From Roseiarcus sp963758335 (GTDB lineage Bacteria > Pseudomonadota > Alphaproteobacteria > Rhizobiales > Beijerinckiaceae), in contig CAVWVF010000007.1 in NCBI GenBank assembly GCA_963758335.1, positions 527,710-591,709 on the forward strand: a stretch of DNA of 64,000 nt. Reading direction: 5' to 3'. Below the pieces are notes generated by a model. It saw only the letters and a list, made by a program, of their open reading frames with translations, made no database searches and had not been told where the DNA came from. Both the position numbers and the translations under genes were made by a program. Within the stretch, counting starts at the first letter, position 1. Each line of letters starts with the position of its first letter. Shown here piece after piece: positions 25,438-32,766 of the stretch.

Positions 25438-26319
25438 TCACGGCTTGAGTTGCGACGTCTCTGCGAGATCGACGCCGTCCGCGTGGGCGAACTCTTTCTT
25501 GGCGCCGGCGAGCCAAGCCTGATAGGCGCTTTCGCTGACGACATGGATTTCGATCGGCATGAACGCGTGGTCGATGCCGCAGATGTTGGAGCACTGCCCG
25601 TGGAAGACGCCTTCCTGCTCGGCCTTGAACCAGGCCTTGTTGAGGCGACCCGGGATCGCGTCGATTTTCACGCCGAACGAGGGAACCGAGAAGGAGTGGA
25701 TGACGTCCTGCGAGGTGACGTCGACTTCGACTATCTTGCCGACCGGCACATAGGCCGCGTTGTCGACCGTGAGCAGGCGAGGCTCGCCGGGTTTGAGGTC
25801 CTTGTCCTCCTTGATGATCGAATCGAAGGAGAAGCCGCCCTCGGACTTGGGATAGCCGTAGTTCCAATGCCATTGCGAGGCGGTCACCTTCAGCGTCATG
25901 TCCGGCGCCGGAATGATCAGCTGATCCGCCAGGAGGCGGAACGAAGGGACCGCGATCACGACGAGAATCAGCGCGGGGATGACCGTCCAGGCGACCTCGA
26001 GCGGCCCGTTATGCGTCAATCGGGACGGGGTCGGGTTCGCGCGCTCGTTGAAGCGGAACATCACATAGCCGAGCAGCGCGAGCACCAGAACGGAGATGGC
26101 GATCGTCACCGGCAAGAGGATCGCGTTGTGGAACCACTCGATGTCGGACTGAATGGCGCTGTTGGCCGGCAGAAAGCCGATGTGGCCTTGTTCCGGGGCG
26201 CCGATGATCGCCGCTTTCGCCGAGCCGGCCAGCAAGCTCGCAGCGAGCCCCGAAACGCCCGCCCGCAACGCCAACAAGGGTCCGCCCATTACCGCCAGTC
26301 TCCACCATGCAGCTCGCAT
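25438..26319 (-). CDS. coxB: Cytochrome c oxidase subunit II
   Basis: Subunit II receives electrons from cytochrome c through the binuclear CuA centre. The 293-residue protein has a signal sequence, two N-terminal helices (ILLPVTIAISVLVLALLGYVMF, VAWTVIPALILVVIAVPSFRLL) and a periplasmic cupredoxin domain with QWHWNYGYP and the CuA ligand motif EGVFHGQCSNICGIDHAFMPIEI. It is the first gene of the cluster; a promoter candidate lies just upstream on the minus strand. Confidence 0.96.
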   Translation of the reverse strand: MRAAWWRLAVMGGPLLALRAGVSGLAASLLAGSAKAAIIGAPEQGHIGFLPANSAIQSDIEWFHNAILLPVTIAISVLVLALLGYVMFRFNERANPTPSRLTHNGPLEVAWTVIPALILVVIAVPSFRLLADQLIIPAPDMTLKVTASQWHWNYGYPKSEGGFSFDSIIKEDKDLKPGEPRLLTVDNAAYVPVGKIVEVDVTSQDVIHSFSVPSFGVKIDAIPGRLNKAWFKAEQEGVFHGQCSNICGIDHAFMPIEIHVVSESAYQAWLAGAKKEFAHADGVDLAETSQLKP

Positions 26320-26377
26320 CAGCGCGTCAGGTGCGTCGCACAGCGCAGCCGCCCTCGCCAGCTTTTTATTGCGCGCG

Positions 26378-26407
26378 ACGATACACCGCGTCGTAGAAAA
26401 TTGACAA
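26378..26407 (-). promoter_or_regulatory. Candidate promoter of the cox cluster
   Basis: On the minus strand TTGTCA (26407-26402) is followed after 18 bases by TATCGT (26383-26378), about 59 bases before the coxB start codon. The match is moderate and the spacing slightly long. The 26320-26586 gap holds no gene; a GC-rich hairpin with TTTTTT (about 26441-26462, plus strand) is also present. Confidence 0.4.
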
Positions 26408-26586
26408 ACGAAAAATCCATTTCTTGGCTAGACGCCCTGCCGCGCGGACGGCGGCTTTTTTGGTCATCGAAGCGCCACAACTACGCCCGATCTTCGAGCC
26501 CCGATTGCGGCTTTACAGTCCCCAGCCGAGCTGGGCAAGGCGATGCGTGAGAACCGCGAATCGCGCGCCATTCCGCTGGAAACCGC

Positions 26587-27181
26587 ATGACCTATCCCAG
26601 GATTCTCGCAGCCACTCTCGTCGCCGCCTATCTCTATGTCGTCTCGCCGGGGCCGGCGTTTCTCGCGCTCTTCACGCTCGCCGCCACGCGCGGGCGCGCG
26701 GCCGGCGCCTGGTTCATCACCGGCCATCTGGTCGGCGACGTGACCTGGGGCGCGCTCGCGGTCGCCGCCATCGTCGGCGCCAATACGCTCGGGCCGACCC
26801 TGTTCGAAGCGCTCGGCTTCGTCTGCGGCGTCTATCTCGTCTATCTCGGAGCGCGCGCGGTTCTGACCCGCAAGAGCGCGAAGCCGCGCACGATCGGCGC
26901 GAGCCGGCCGCTCGCGACCGGCTTGGCCTTCGGCCTCACCAATCCGAAAGCCTATCCGGTTGCGCTCGCGATGTTCTCGGCGATCGTCGCGCCCTACATC
27001 GGCGCGCTTCGCACCGCCGACGCGCCGCAGATGTTTATCGCCGCCTTCTCGGGCTTCCTGCTCGCCGACGCGACGCTCATTTTCGCTGCCGGTCACGCGG
27101 GCCGTCGGCGTCGTCTTCATCCTGTTCGGCGCCCGCTCGATCGCCGACGCCGCGGGCGGGGCCATGCGGTGGGCGGCGTGA
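26587..27181 (+). pseudogene. LysE/RhtB-type amino-acid exporter, copy 2, with a 44-bp deletion
   Basis: It reads MTYPRILAATLVAAYLYVVSPGPAFLALFTLAATRG and continues intact through PLATGLAFGLTNPKAYPVALAMFSA, the segment missing in copy 1. Near 27092, after LIFAAG, 44 bases present in copy 1 are missing (those encoding LPAVRKFFLSHGVAV), so the frame shifts. The last part, VGVVFILFGARSIADAAGGAMRWAA, is out of frame. Copies 1 and 2 are damaged at different places. Confidence 0.85.
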
Positions 27182-27345
27182 GCTCCCTTTTCCCGCTGAG
27201 CTTGTCGAAGCATCGGGAGAAGGACCGGGATTGAGGGCGCAGGCCTCCGCCGGAACTCGGGCAATTGCAGAGCAAGGAGCGGAGTTTTGCGGCGGGGCCG
27301 TCGCGCTAGAGAGGGGAAACCAAGCAAAAGTCCGGAGTCTTCGCT

Positions 27346-28431
27346 ATGTTCGCGTCCATGATCGAAGCAACCTCTCCCGTCACCGCTCGTCCCCTCGCCA
27401 CAGACGAAATGTGGGAAGCGGTGCGCCGCCGCGACCCGGTCTACGACGGCCGCTTCTTCGTCGCGGTCAAAACCACCGGCGTCTATTGCCGGCCGAGCTG
27501 CAAGTCGCGGCCGCCGAAGCGCGAGAACGTCTCCTTCTTTTCGACCGCCGAGGCGGCCGAGCAGGCGGGTTTTCGCGCCTGCAAGCGCTGCCGGCCCGAA
27601 AAGCTCGGCGAGCCCGACCCTAAGGTCGAGGCGGTGAAGCGCGCCTGCGAGAAAATCGCGTCGGCCGAGGACGCGCCGTCGCTCAACGCCCTCGCCGAAA
27701 GCGCCGGCATGAGCCCGTTCCACTTCCACCGCGTCTTCAAGAAGGTCGCCGGGGTGACGCCGAAGGCTTTCGCCGCAGAGATGCGTGCGCGCCGCGCGGC
27801 CGAGAATCTGCGCACCGCCGGGACGGTGACCGAGGCGATCTACGACGCCGGGTTCAACTCGTCGAGCCGCTTCTACGAGACGTCCGCGGCGCGCCTCGGC
27901 ATGACCCCGACGGAAGTCCGGCGCGGCGGCGAGGGCGCTAAAATCCGCTTCGCCGTCGGCGAGAGTTTTCTTGGCGCCGTGCTGGTCGCGGCCACCGAAA
28001 AGGGCGTTTGCGCCATCATGCTCGGCGACGATCCCGCTGCGCTCGCACGCGAGCTGCAGGATCGCTTCCCGCGCGCTGAATTCATCGGCAGCGACCAGAA
28101 ATTCGAGCGGATGGTCGCAGCGGTCGTCGGCCTCGTCGAGACCCCCGGCCAACGCTTCGATCTGCCGCTCGACATCCGCGGCACGGCGTTCCAGCAAAAA
28201 GTCTGGCAGGCGCTCCGCGCCATCCCGCTGGGAAAGACGTCGACCTACGCGGAGATCGCGCAAGCGGTCGGCCGGCCGAAGGCGGTGCGCGCGGTCGGCC
28301 AGGCCATCGCCGCCAATCCGCTCGCCGTCGCGGTCCCCTGCCATCGGGTGATCAGGACCGACGGCGACATCTCAGGCTACCGCTGGGGCGTCGAGCGCAA
28401 GCGCAAGCTGCTCGATCGCGAGGTCGCATGA
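27346..28431 (+). CDS. ada: Bifunctional Ada: methylphosphotriester-sensing activator and O6-alkylguanine methyltransferase
   Basis: Ada repairs alkylated DNA and switches on the adaptive response. The 361-residue protein has the N-terminal zinc domain with four Cys (GVYCRPSC and FRACKRC; the first Cys accepts methyl from phosphotriesters), an AraC-type helix-turn-helix domain (LAESAGMSPFHFHRVFKKVAGVTPKAFA), and the C-terminal methyltransferase with VAVPCHRV (active Cys) and the helical wing KTSTYAEIAQAVGRPKAVRAVG. Its stop overlaps the start of the next gene (ATGA), so the two form an operon. The start at 27346 could also be the ATG at 27358. Confidence 0.96.
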   Translation: MFASMIEATSPVTARPLATDEMWEAVRRRDPVYDGRFFVAVKTTGVYCRPSCKSRPPKRENVSFFSTAEAAEQAGFRACKRCRPEKLGEPDPKVEAVKRACEKIASAEDAPSLNALAESAGMSPFHFHRVFKKVAGVTPKAFAAEMRARRAAENLRTAGTVTEAIYDAGFNSSSRFYETSAARLGMTPTEVRRGGEGAKIRFAVGESFLGAVLVAATEKGVCAIMLGDDPAALARELQDRFPRAEFIGSDQKFERMVAAVVGLVETPGQRFDLPLDIRGTAFQQKVWQALRAIPLGKTSTYAEIAQAVGRPKAVRAVGQAIAANPLAVAVPCHRVIRTDGDISGYRWGVERKRKLLDREVA

Positions 28432-29231
28432 CGCGGTCGCGGACGATGAAGGCGCGGCACCCTTCTCCCCTTGCGGGAGAAGGTGGCGCGGACCCCTCTC
28501 CCGCAAGGGGAGAGGGGACTCTCTCCGCCGCCAGGGCCGCCGTCGAGGCGCTCGACTGGCCGGCGCTTGAGGCGGACCTCGACGCGTTTGGCTGCGCGGT
28601 TGCGCCAAAACTCCTGCCGGCGGAAGTCTGCCCCCGTGTCGCGGCGATGTACGAGGGCGGCTCTCGTTTCCGCTCGACCGTGGTGATGGCGCGGCATGGG
28701 TTCGGCCGGGGCGAATACAAATATTTCGCCGATCCGCTGCCGGGCCTGATCGTCGAGCTGCGCCAGGGTCTCTACCGGCGGCTGGCGCCGGTCGCCGACC
28801 GCTGGAACGCCATGATGGGGGCCGCCGCGCGCTACCCCGCCGAGCACGAAGTTTTTCGCGCACGATGCCATGAAGCGGGACAGACAAAACCGACGCCGCT
28901 CCTTTTGCGCTATCGTCCCGGCGACTACAATTGCTTGCACCAGGACGTCTACGGGGAGCACCTGTTTCCGCTCCAGGTCGCGATCCTGCTGTCGGAGCCC
29001 GGGCGCGACTTCGCCGGCGGGGAGTTCGTGCTGACCGAGCAGCGGCCGCGCATGCAGTCCCGCGTCGAAGTCGTGAATGTCGGGCATGGCGACGGCGTGA
29101 TCTTCGCCGTCCGCGAGCGCCCCGCCCGAGGCGCGCGCGGCGTCTATCGGGTCGTCATGCGCCACGGCGTCAGCCGGCTCCGGAGCGGCGAGCGCTTCAC
29201 GCTCGGGATCATTTTCCACGACGCGGCGTGA
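28428..29231 (+). CDS. 2OG-Fe(II) oxygenase downstream of ada, with a repeat-encoded insert near its N-terminus
   Basis: The 267-residue protein has the double-stranded beta-helix of Fe(II)/2-oxoglutarate oxygenases: a metal motif YNCLHQDVYGE (H-x-D), an intermediate LSEPGRDFAGGEFVLTEQRPRM, and a distal His/Arg part (YRVVMRHGVSRLRSGERFTLGIIFHDA). The translational overlap with ada suggests a role in alkylation repair, but it is not canonical AlkB and its substrate is unknown. Codons 8-30 (28448-28518) consist of a family A palindromic repeat encoding PSPLAGEGGA and PSPARGEG. Translation could instead begin after the repeat, but no better start with a ribosome site is evident. Confidence 0.85.
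   Translation: MTRSRTMKARHPSPLAGEGGADPSPARGEGTLSAARAAVEALDWPALEADLDAFGCAVAPKLLPAEVCPRVAAMYEGGSRFRSTVVMARHGFGRGEYKYFADPLPGLIVELRQGLYRRLAPVADRWNAMMGAAARYPAEHEVFRARCHEAGQTKPTPLLLRYRPGDYNCLHQDVYGEHLFPLQVAILLSEPGRDFAGGEFVLTEQRPRMQSRVEVVNVGHGDGVIFAVRERPARGARGVYRVVMRHGVSRLRSGERFTLGIIFHDAA
28459..28518. repeat. Palindromic repeat, family A (near the oxygenase start, read in frame)
   Basis: CCTTCTCCCC-TTG-CGGGAGAAGG (about 28461-28484) is followed by a second hairpin CCCCTCTCCC-GCAA-GGGGAGAGGGG (28493-28517). Its first 20 bases match the start of the copy inside thiD and are read in the same frame (PSPLAGEGGA). Confidence 0.85.
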
Positions 29232-29275
29232 CGCGCCTGAGCGCCTGGAAGACGGAGAATTTAAGCCAAGAATCC

Positions 29276-29304
29276 TTGACCTGTCCGGCATGCTCCCGTA
29301 CACA
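29276..29304 (+). promoter_or_regulatory. Predicted promoter of the first TacA/TacT-type pair
   Basis: TTGACC (29276-29281), 17 bases, then TACACA (29299-29304). The start codon of the antitoxin gene lies 25 bases downstream. Confidence 0.5.
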
Positions 29305-29328
29305 ATGCCTAGAAAGAGAGGGATTCTG

Positions 29329-29616
29329 ATGCCTCAGGAATTTGTTCGCTCCGCACGCATCGAGGCGCGCATCGCGCCCGAGGCGCTGGCAATTGTCAAA
29401 CGCGCCGCCGAGATTCAGGGTCGGAGCGTAAGCGAATTCGTCGTCAGGGCTGCGCAGGAAGCTGCGAACAAGACCATCGAAGAAACGACCATCATTCGCC
29501 TGTCGGCTGAAGGCCAGCGGGCGTTCGCTGAAGCGATCATCAATCCTCCCAAGCCGTCCGCTGGTCTCAAACGGGCGATCGCCGCGCATCGGCGTTTGAT
29601 CCGCCAGGTTCGGTGA
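29329..29616 (+). CDS. DUF1778 antitoxin (TacA type)
   Basis: The 95-residue protein MPQEFVRSARIEARIAPEALAIVKRAAEIQGRSVSEFVVRAAQEAAN is a ribbon-helix-helix DUF1778 protein. Such antitoxins bind their own promoter and mask a GNAT-type toxin through the disordered C-terminal tail (INPPKPSAGLKRAIAAHRRL). I start at 29329 because AGAGAGGGA stands just before it. Its TGA overlaps the GTG of the toxin gene. The antitoxin reads intact although the toxin does not. Confidence 0.9.
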   Translation: MPQEFVRSARIEARIAPEALAIVKRAAEIQGRSVSEFVVRAAQEAANKTIEETTIIRLSAEGQRAFAEAIINPPKPSAGLKRAIAAHRRLIRQVR

Positions 29617-30121
29617 CGCGGTTTGTCACTGAGGCGCTGCGCCGCGACCATCCTCGCAACTCGTTCGCTTCCGGCGTCGCCGCGCTTGACCGCTACGTCC
29701 GGGAGCTTGCCCTGCAGGACGTCAAGCGGCGCGTGGCTGGATGCGATGTGGCGGTCGCTGGCGAGGCGAGGGCGACATCGCCGGGTTCTACACGCTCGCC
29801 GCAACGCATCTGCCGATGGATGCGCTGCCTCCCGAAATAGCGAAGAGGCTGCCACGCTACCCCGTCGTTCCCGCCATGCTGATGGGGCGGTTGGCCTCGA
29901 AGTATCAGCGGCAAGGCCTCGGCCGCGCACTCGTGGCGGATGCGGCAATCCGCACAAGCAGTCTCGGCATCGGCGCATTTGCTTTGATTGTCGATGCGAA
30001 AGACAAGACTGCGGCCGCGTTCTATGAGGCCAACGGCTTTGTGGCGATTCCCGACGAAGCGCAGCGGCTGCTCCTGCCGATTGCGACCGCGCTCGGAATT
30101 CAGGCGGGCAAATGGAAGTAG
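29613..30121 (+). pseudogene. GNAT acetyltransferase toxin (TacT type) broken by a 5-bp tandem duplication
   Basis: The first frame reads VTRFVTEALRRDHPRNSFASGVAALDRYVRELALQDVKRRVAGCDVAVAGE; the second takes over with GDIAGFYTLAATHLPMDALP and runs through the acetyl-CoA loop (LASKYQRQGLGRALVADA) and AFYEANGFVAI. CGAGG occurs twice in tandem (29762-29771); removing one copy restores a single frame of about 167 residues. TacT-type toxins acetylate charged tRNAs. As it stands no full protein can be made. Confidence 0.8.
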
Positions 30122-30167
30122 CGCACCTCTCTTCAGGGCCGGACCTACCGGGAGATCGTGGCTCCTT

Positions 30168-30223
30168 AAAACCGGACATATCGTCTGCTACCGAAAAACC
30201 GGACATATCGTCTGCTACCGACA
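30168..30223. repeat. Tandem repeat, probable solo IS21-type terminus
   Basis: Two copies of AAAACCGGACATATCGTCTG followed by CTACCG lie 27 bases apart (30168-30193, 30195-30220), closed by ACA. On the minus strand this begins TGTCGGTAGCAGACG and repeats, like the transposase-binding ends of IS21 elements that start with TGT. No transposase accompanies it. Confidence 0.5.
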
Positions 30224-30303
30224 GCGCCCTGAAAGGCGCTTGTCCTGCAAACGGGCCGACGATATCGTCAGGCCCGTTCTGATATCGTCGCCAGGTCATT
30301 CAG

Positions 30304-30531
30304 ATGCCCGCCGTCACCGTCCGCAGGCTTTCTCACGAAACTCACCGCGCGCTCAAAGCGCGGGCGCGCGCGACGGAGGCGGAAATCCGAGCGATCCTCG
30401 ACGCCGCCATGAACGCGGAAGAGAAGGTCGGGATCGGCGCCGCGTTTGAGGCGTTGGGGCGGCGCTTTTGCGGGCTCGAGCTCGAGACCCCACGCGATCG
30501 GGGCCGTGCGCGCCCGATGCGGTTCGAGTGA
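30304..30531 (+). CDS. FitA-type ribbon-helix-helix antitoxin
   Basis: The 75-residue protein MPAVTVRRLSHETHRALKARARATEAEIRAILDAAM matches FitA/VapB antitoxins; compared with typical members it lacks about six residues in the turn before TEAEIR (usually an AAxHGRS-like stretch). The C-terminal toxin-binding tail ALGRRFCGLELETPRDRGRARPMRFE is present. It overlaps the toxin gene by GTGA. The in-frame shortening may weaken the fold. Confidence 0.85.
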   Translation: MPAVTVRRLSHETHRALKARARATEAEIRAILDAAMNAEEKVGIGAAFEALGRRFCGLELETPRDRGRARPMRFE

Positions 30532-30875
30532 TTCTGGTCGACACGAATGTCCTGTCCGAGCCCATGCGGGCGCGCGGCGATCCGCGAGTCGTCGCACGGC
30601 TCGACCGGTAGGCGGCCGAGACTCTCTTCATCTCGACCGTCAGCGTCGCCGAAGTCCTGTTCGGCGTCGCGGCTCTCCCGGCAGGCAAACGTCGCAGCCG
30701 GCTCGCGGACGCGTTCGAGAGCGCGATCGAGCGCCTTTTCGAGGACCGCATTCTATCCTTCGATCTCGCTGCGCCCCGCGCCTATGCGGCGCTCATGAGC
30801 GCCGCGCGCTCCTTCTTGAGGTCTGCGAAAGATGCCGCGCAACCGCGGATGAATCTAATCGCATCACGCTTCTAA
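30528..30875 (+). pseudogene. FitB/VapC-type PIN-domain toxin with an amber stop and degenerate end
   Basis: VILVDTNVLSEPMRARGDPRVVARLDR is the PIN N-terminus with the first active-site Asp. TAG at 30609-30611 replaces the expected Trp codon (DRW). Reading on, AAETLFISTVSVAEVLFGVAALPAGKRRSRLADAFE and RILSFDLAAPRAYAALMSAAR continue the family, but the last third, which carries the further catalytic Asp residues, has drifted. PIN toxins cut RNA; this one is dead. Confidence 0.82.
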
Positions 30876-30900
30876 TCAGGCATGCGGGCGTCATCGAGGC

Positions 30901-31995
30901 TCAGTCCTCGTCGTCTTCGCCTTCAAATTCGCGGCGCCAGCTTTCGACGGTGAGCTGCTCGACTGCGGCGTTGTAGGCCTCTTGCGAGACGGCCTTCGCC
31001 TCGGGATCTTTGATGGCTTCATAAAGATGGCTGGTGAGCACCGAGCCCACCGCATGAACCGCTTGGTGTCGATCCAAGCCGTCCGCCATCAGCCGATCGA
31101 CGGCCCGCCGGACCGGCAGCTCATCGCCGAGCGCGATCTGGTTTTCAATAGTGACGTGGATTATGGCATGCATCTTTTCGCTCGGCAGGGAAAGGCCGGC
31201 GCCTCGATGGTAGTCTAATACCATATCCTGGCGTTCCTGTTCGTCGAGCGCCAGCCATCGTCCGGGATCAGGGGCGACGGCGGGATCATAGGCGCCCTCT
31301 ATGTCGTAGTCTTCGTCCTCCTCGATGTCGGCGTCCTCATCCTCGCCATCCGGGCCTTCGAGAGCGCCCAATGCGTCTTCAATCTCGCCGAAAACAAAAC
31401 CGTCGGCGCCGAGCCGTCGGCGCAGGCGGTCGACCCGCCGCCTGATCTCAGTCGGCGATTCGGACGGCCCGGGGACATAAAGCGGCTTTCCCTCGAAACC
31501 AAATTGGAATTGGACCTCGCAGGCGTCAGCGGCGACATCGCCGAACAACGGTTCGACTGCCGCATAGTCGGCATGGGGTTCCAGTCCGAGGGATCGCCCA
31601 TAGGCCACGGCGTCGTGCAGCAGCTTTCGGGCGTAAGGGGGATCGACCGCCTCGAATGGCGCAGTCGTCTCGAGATTATCGAGAAGCGCCTCGATCTCCG
31701 CTTCGTCGGTTTCACGGAAAAAAGCATCCTTGACGCCAAGGCAAAAGGCGTCGACCAGAAAGCCGCCCAGGGCGACCCTGCGCGCACCGGTCTTGCGGGT
31801 CAGGATCACCGTGCCAATGCCGCTCTCGAACACTTCGTTTTGCAGGAGGCAGGAGTGAATCGGCGCCGCCGCCGCCCGACGCACGTCTGCGGCCAGGGTC
31901 CCCTTGCTATCGGCCTTCTCGAGCCGGCGCCTTTCCGCCAGCAAATTCTTCCTTCGTATCGCCTTGGCTTGTCGGTGTTGAGCGTTCCTTCCCAT
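30901..31995 (-). CDS. DUF1841-like acidic protein of unknown function
   Basis: The 364-residue protein starts at 31995, where GGAGGAG stands 7 bases before the ATG (MGRNAQHRQAKAIRRKNLLAERRR). The body has a region LGGFLVDAFCLGVKDAFFRE, a strongly acidic stretch (GEDEDADIEEDEDYDIEGAYD, about residues 235-255) and a C-terminal part, HAIIHVTIENQIALGDELPVRRAVDRLMADGLDRHQAVHAVGS, that resembles DUF1841. No catalytic motif is apparent. It points towards the dead FitB gene. Confidence 0.7.
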   Translation of the reverse strand: MGRNAQHRQAKAIRRKNLLAERRRLEKADSKGTLAADVRRAAAAPIHSCLLQNEVFESGIGTVILTRKTGARRVALGGFLVDAFCLGVKDAFFRETDEAEIEALLDNLETTAPFEAVDPPYARKLLHDAVAYGRSLGLEPHADYAAVEPLFGDVAADACEVQFQFGFEGKPLYVPGPSESPTEIRRRVDRLRRRLGADGFVFGEIEDALGALEGPDGEDEDADIEEDEDYDIEGAYDPAVAPDPGRWLALDEQERQDMVLDYHRGAGLSLPSEKMHAIIHVTIENQIALGDELPVRRAVDRLMADGLDRHQAVHAVGSVLTSHLYEAIKDPEAKAVSQEAYNAAVEQLTVESWRREFEGEDDED

Positions 31996-32766
31996 TGCAC
32001 ACTCCTCCGGACGAAGGCTGTCAAGTTTGAGCGTCGTCGCATGGCGGGGTTTGCCGCGTCGGCCTGTCGTTTTCAAGCCCCTCTTGGGCGCTTCCACCGT
32101 TTCCTTCGGTCTGCCGCTCCTTGCACCCGCGGTGATCACAGTCTCAGCTGCGGCTGGCGCATCACGAAAGGGTCAGGCATATTCCTGTCGTTTTAGGCGG
32201 ATGCCAAAAACATGCTCTATCGGTTTCGGACCCGTTTCTTCGTCGGGGCGCTGAGCGGCATTTGCCTCACATGGGGTGTTTCGGGTCAAGCTCATTCGTT
32301 TGCACCGGCCGCTGGCGTGTCACCCGCGAAGCGGGGCGAAGCGCAGCGGAGCAGGGAGCGAAGCGACCTTGACGCGCCAGCGGCCGGATACACTGTCACG
32401 AGCGAGCGCGCCCTTGCGCGCTCTTGGCTGCCTCTGTGGTCTTTGCCGCGCTCATTCATTTTGGCATTGCGCATCTCCTTTGGCGTTTGGATCCGAAGCG
32501 TGAGCCCGTCTTTCGCATGCAGCCTTGACGGCCGCATCACCTCACATCCGGTCGAGCTTGTCGGGGCTCGCACCATAATCCCTCATGCTCGAGGGCGTCG
32601 GGCTCGGGTTGGCGGGGACCATCCTGTTAAACGGCGTGTTTCAGCCAGGCAAAGCCGCGGTCACCGCCCGCCCGGATCCGGCGAAGCCGTCGCGTTCGGC
32701 TTCGCTGGAATGGGGTTAAGTCGTTAAGCCATCGTTGGAGCGTCGGCGTAGGATTGAGCCATCGGG
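31996..32766. other. Gap of about 770 bases with a long inverted repeat, no clear gene
   Basis: CCGGCCGCTGGCGTGTCA (about 32307-32325) pairs with TGACGCGCCAGCGGCCGG (about 32369-32387), enclosing the REP-like GAAGCGGGGCGAAGCGCAGC. No open frame here looks protein-like. The last 130 bases (32640-32766) border the IS110 gene and may hold one end of that element. Confidence 0.45.

Noticed and set aside
26437..26465. A rho-independent terminator on the plus strand (GCCGC-GCGGACG-GCGGC-TTTTTT)
   Set aside because: The hairpin is plausible, but no plus-strand gene ends here and on the minus strand it lies upstream of coxB, so a terminator role cannot be supported.
30168..30220. A CRISPR-like pair of direct repeats
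   Set aside because: There are only two units and they are essentially adjacent with no spacer; no cas gene is present. An IS21-type end explains it better.
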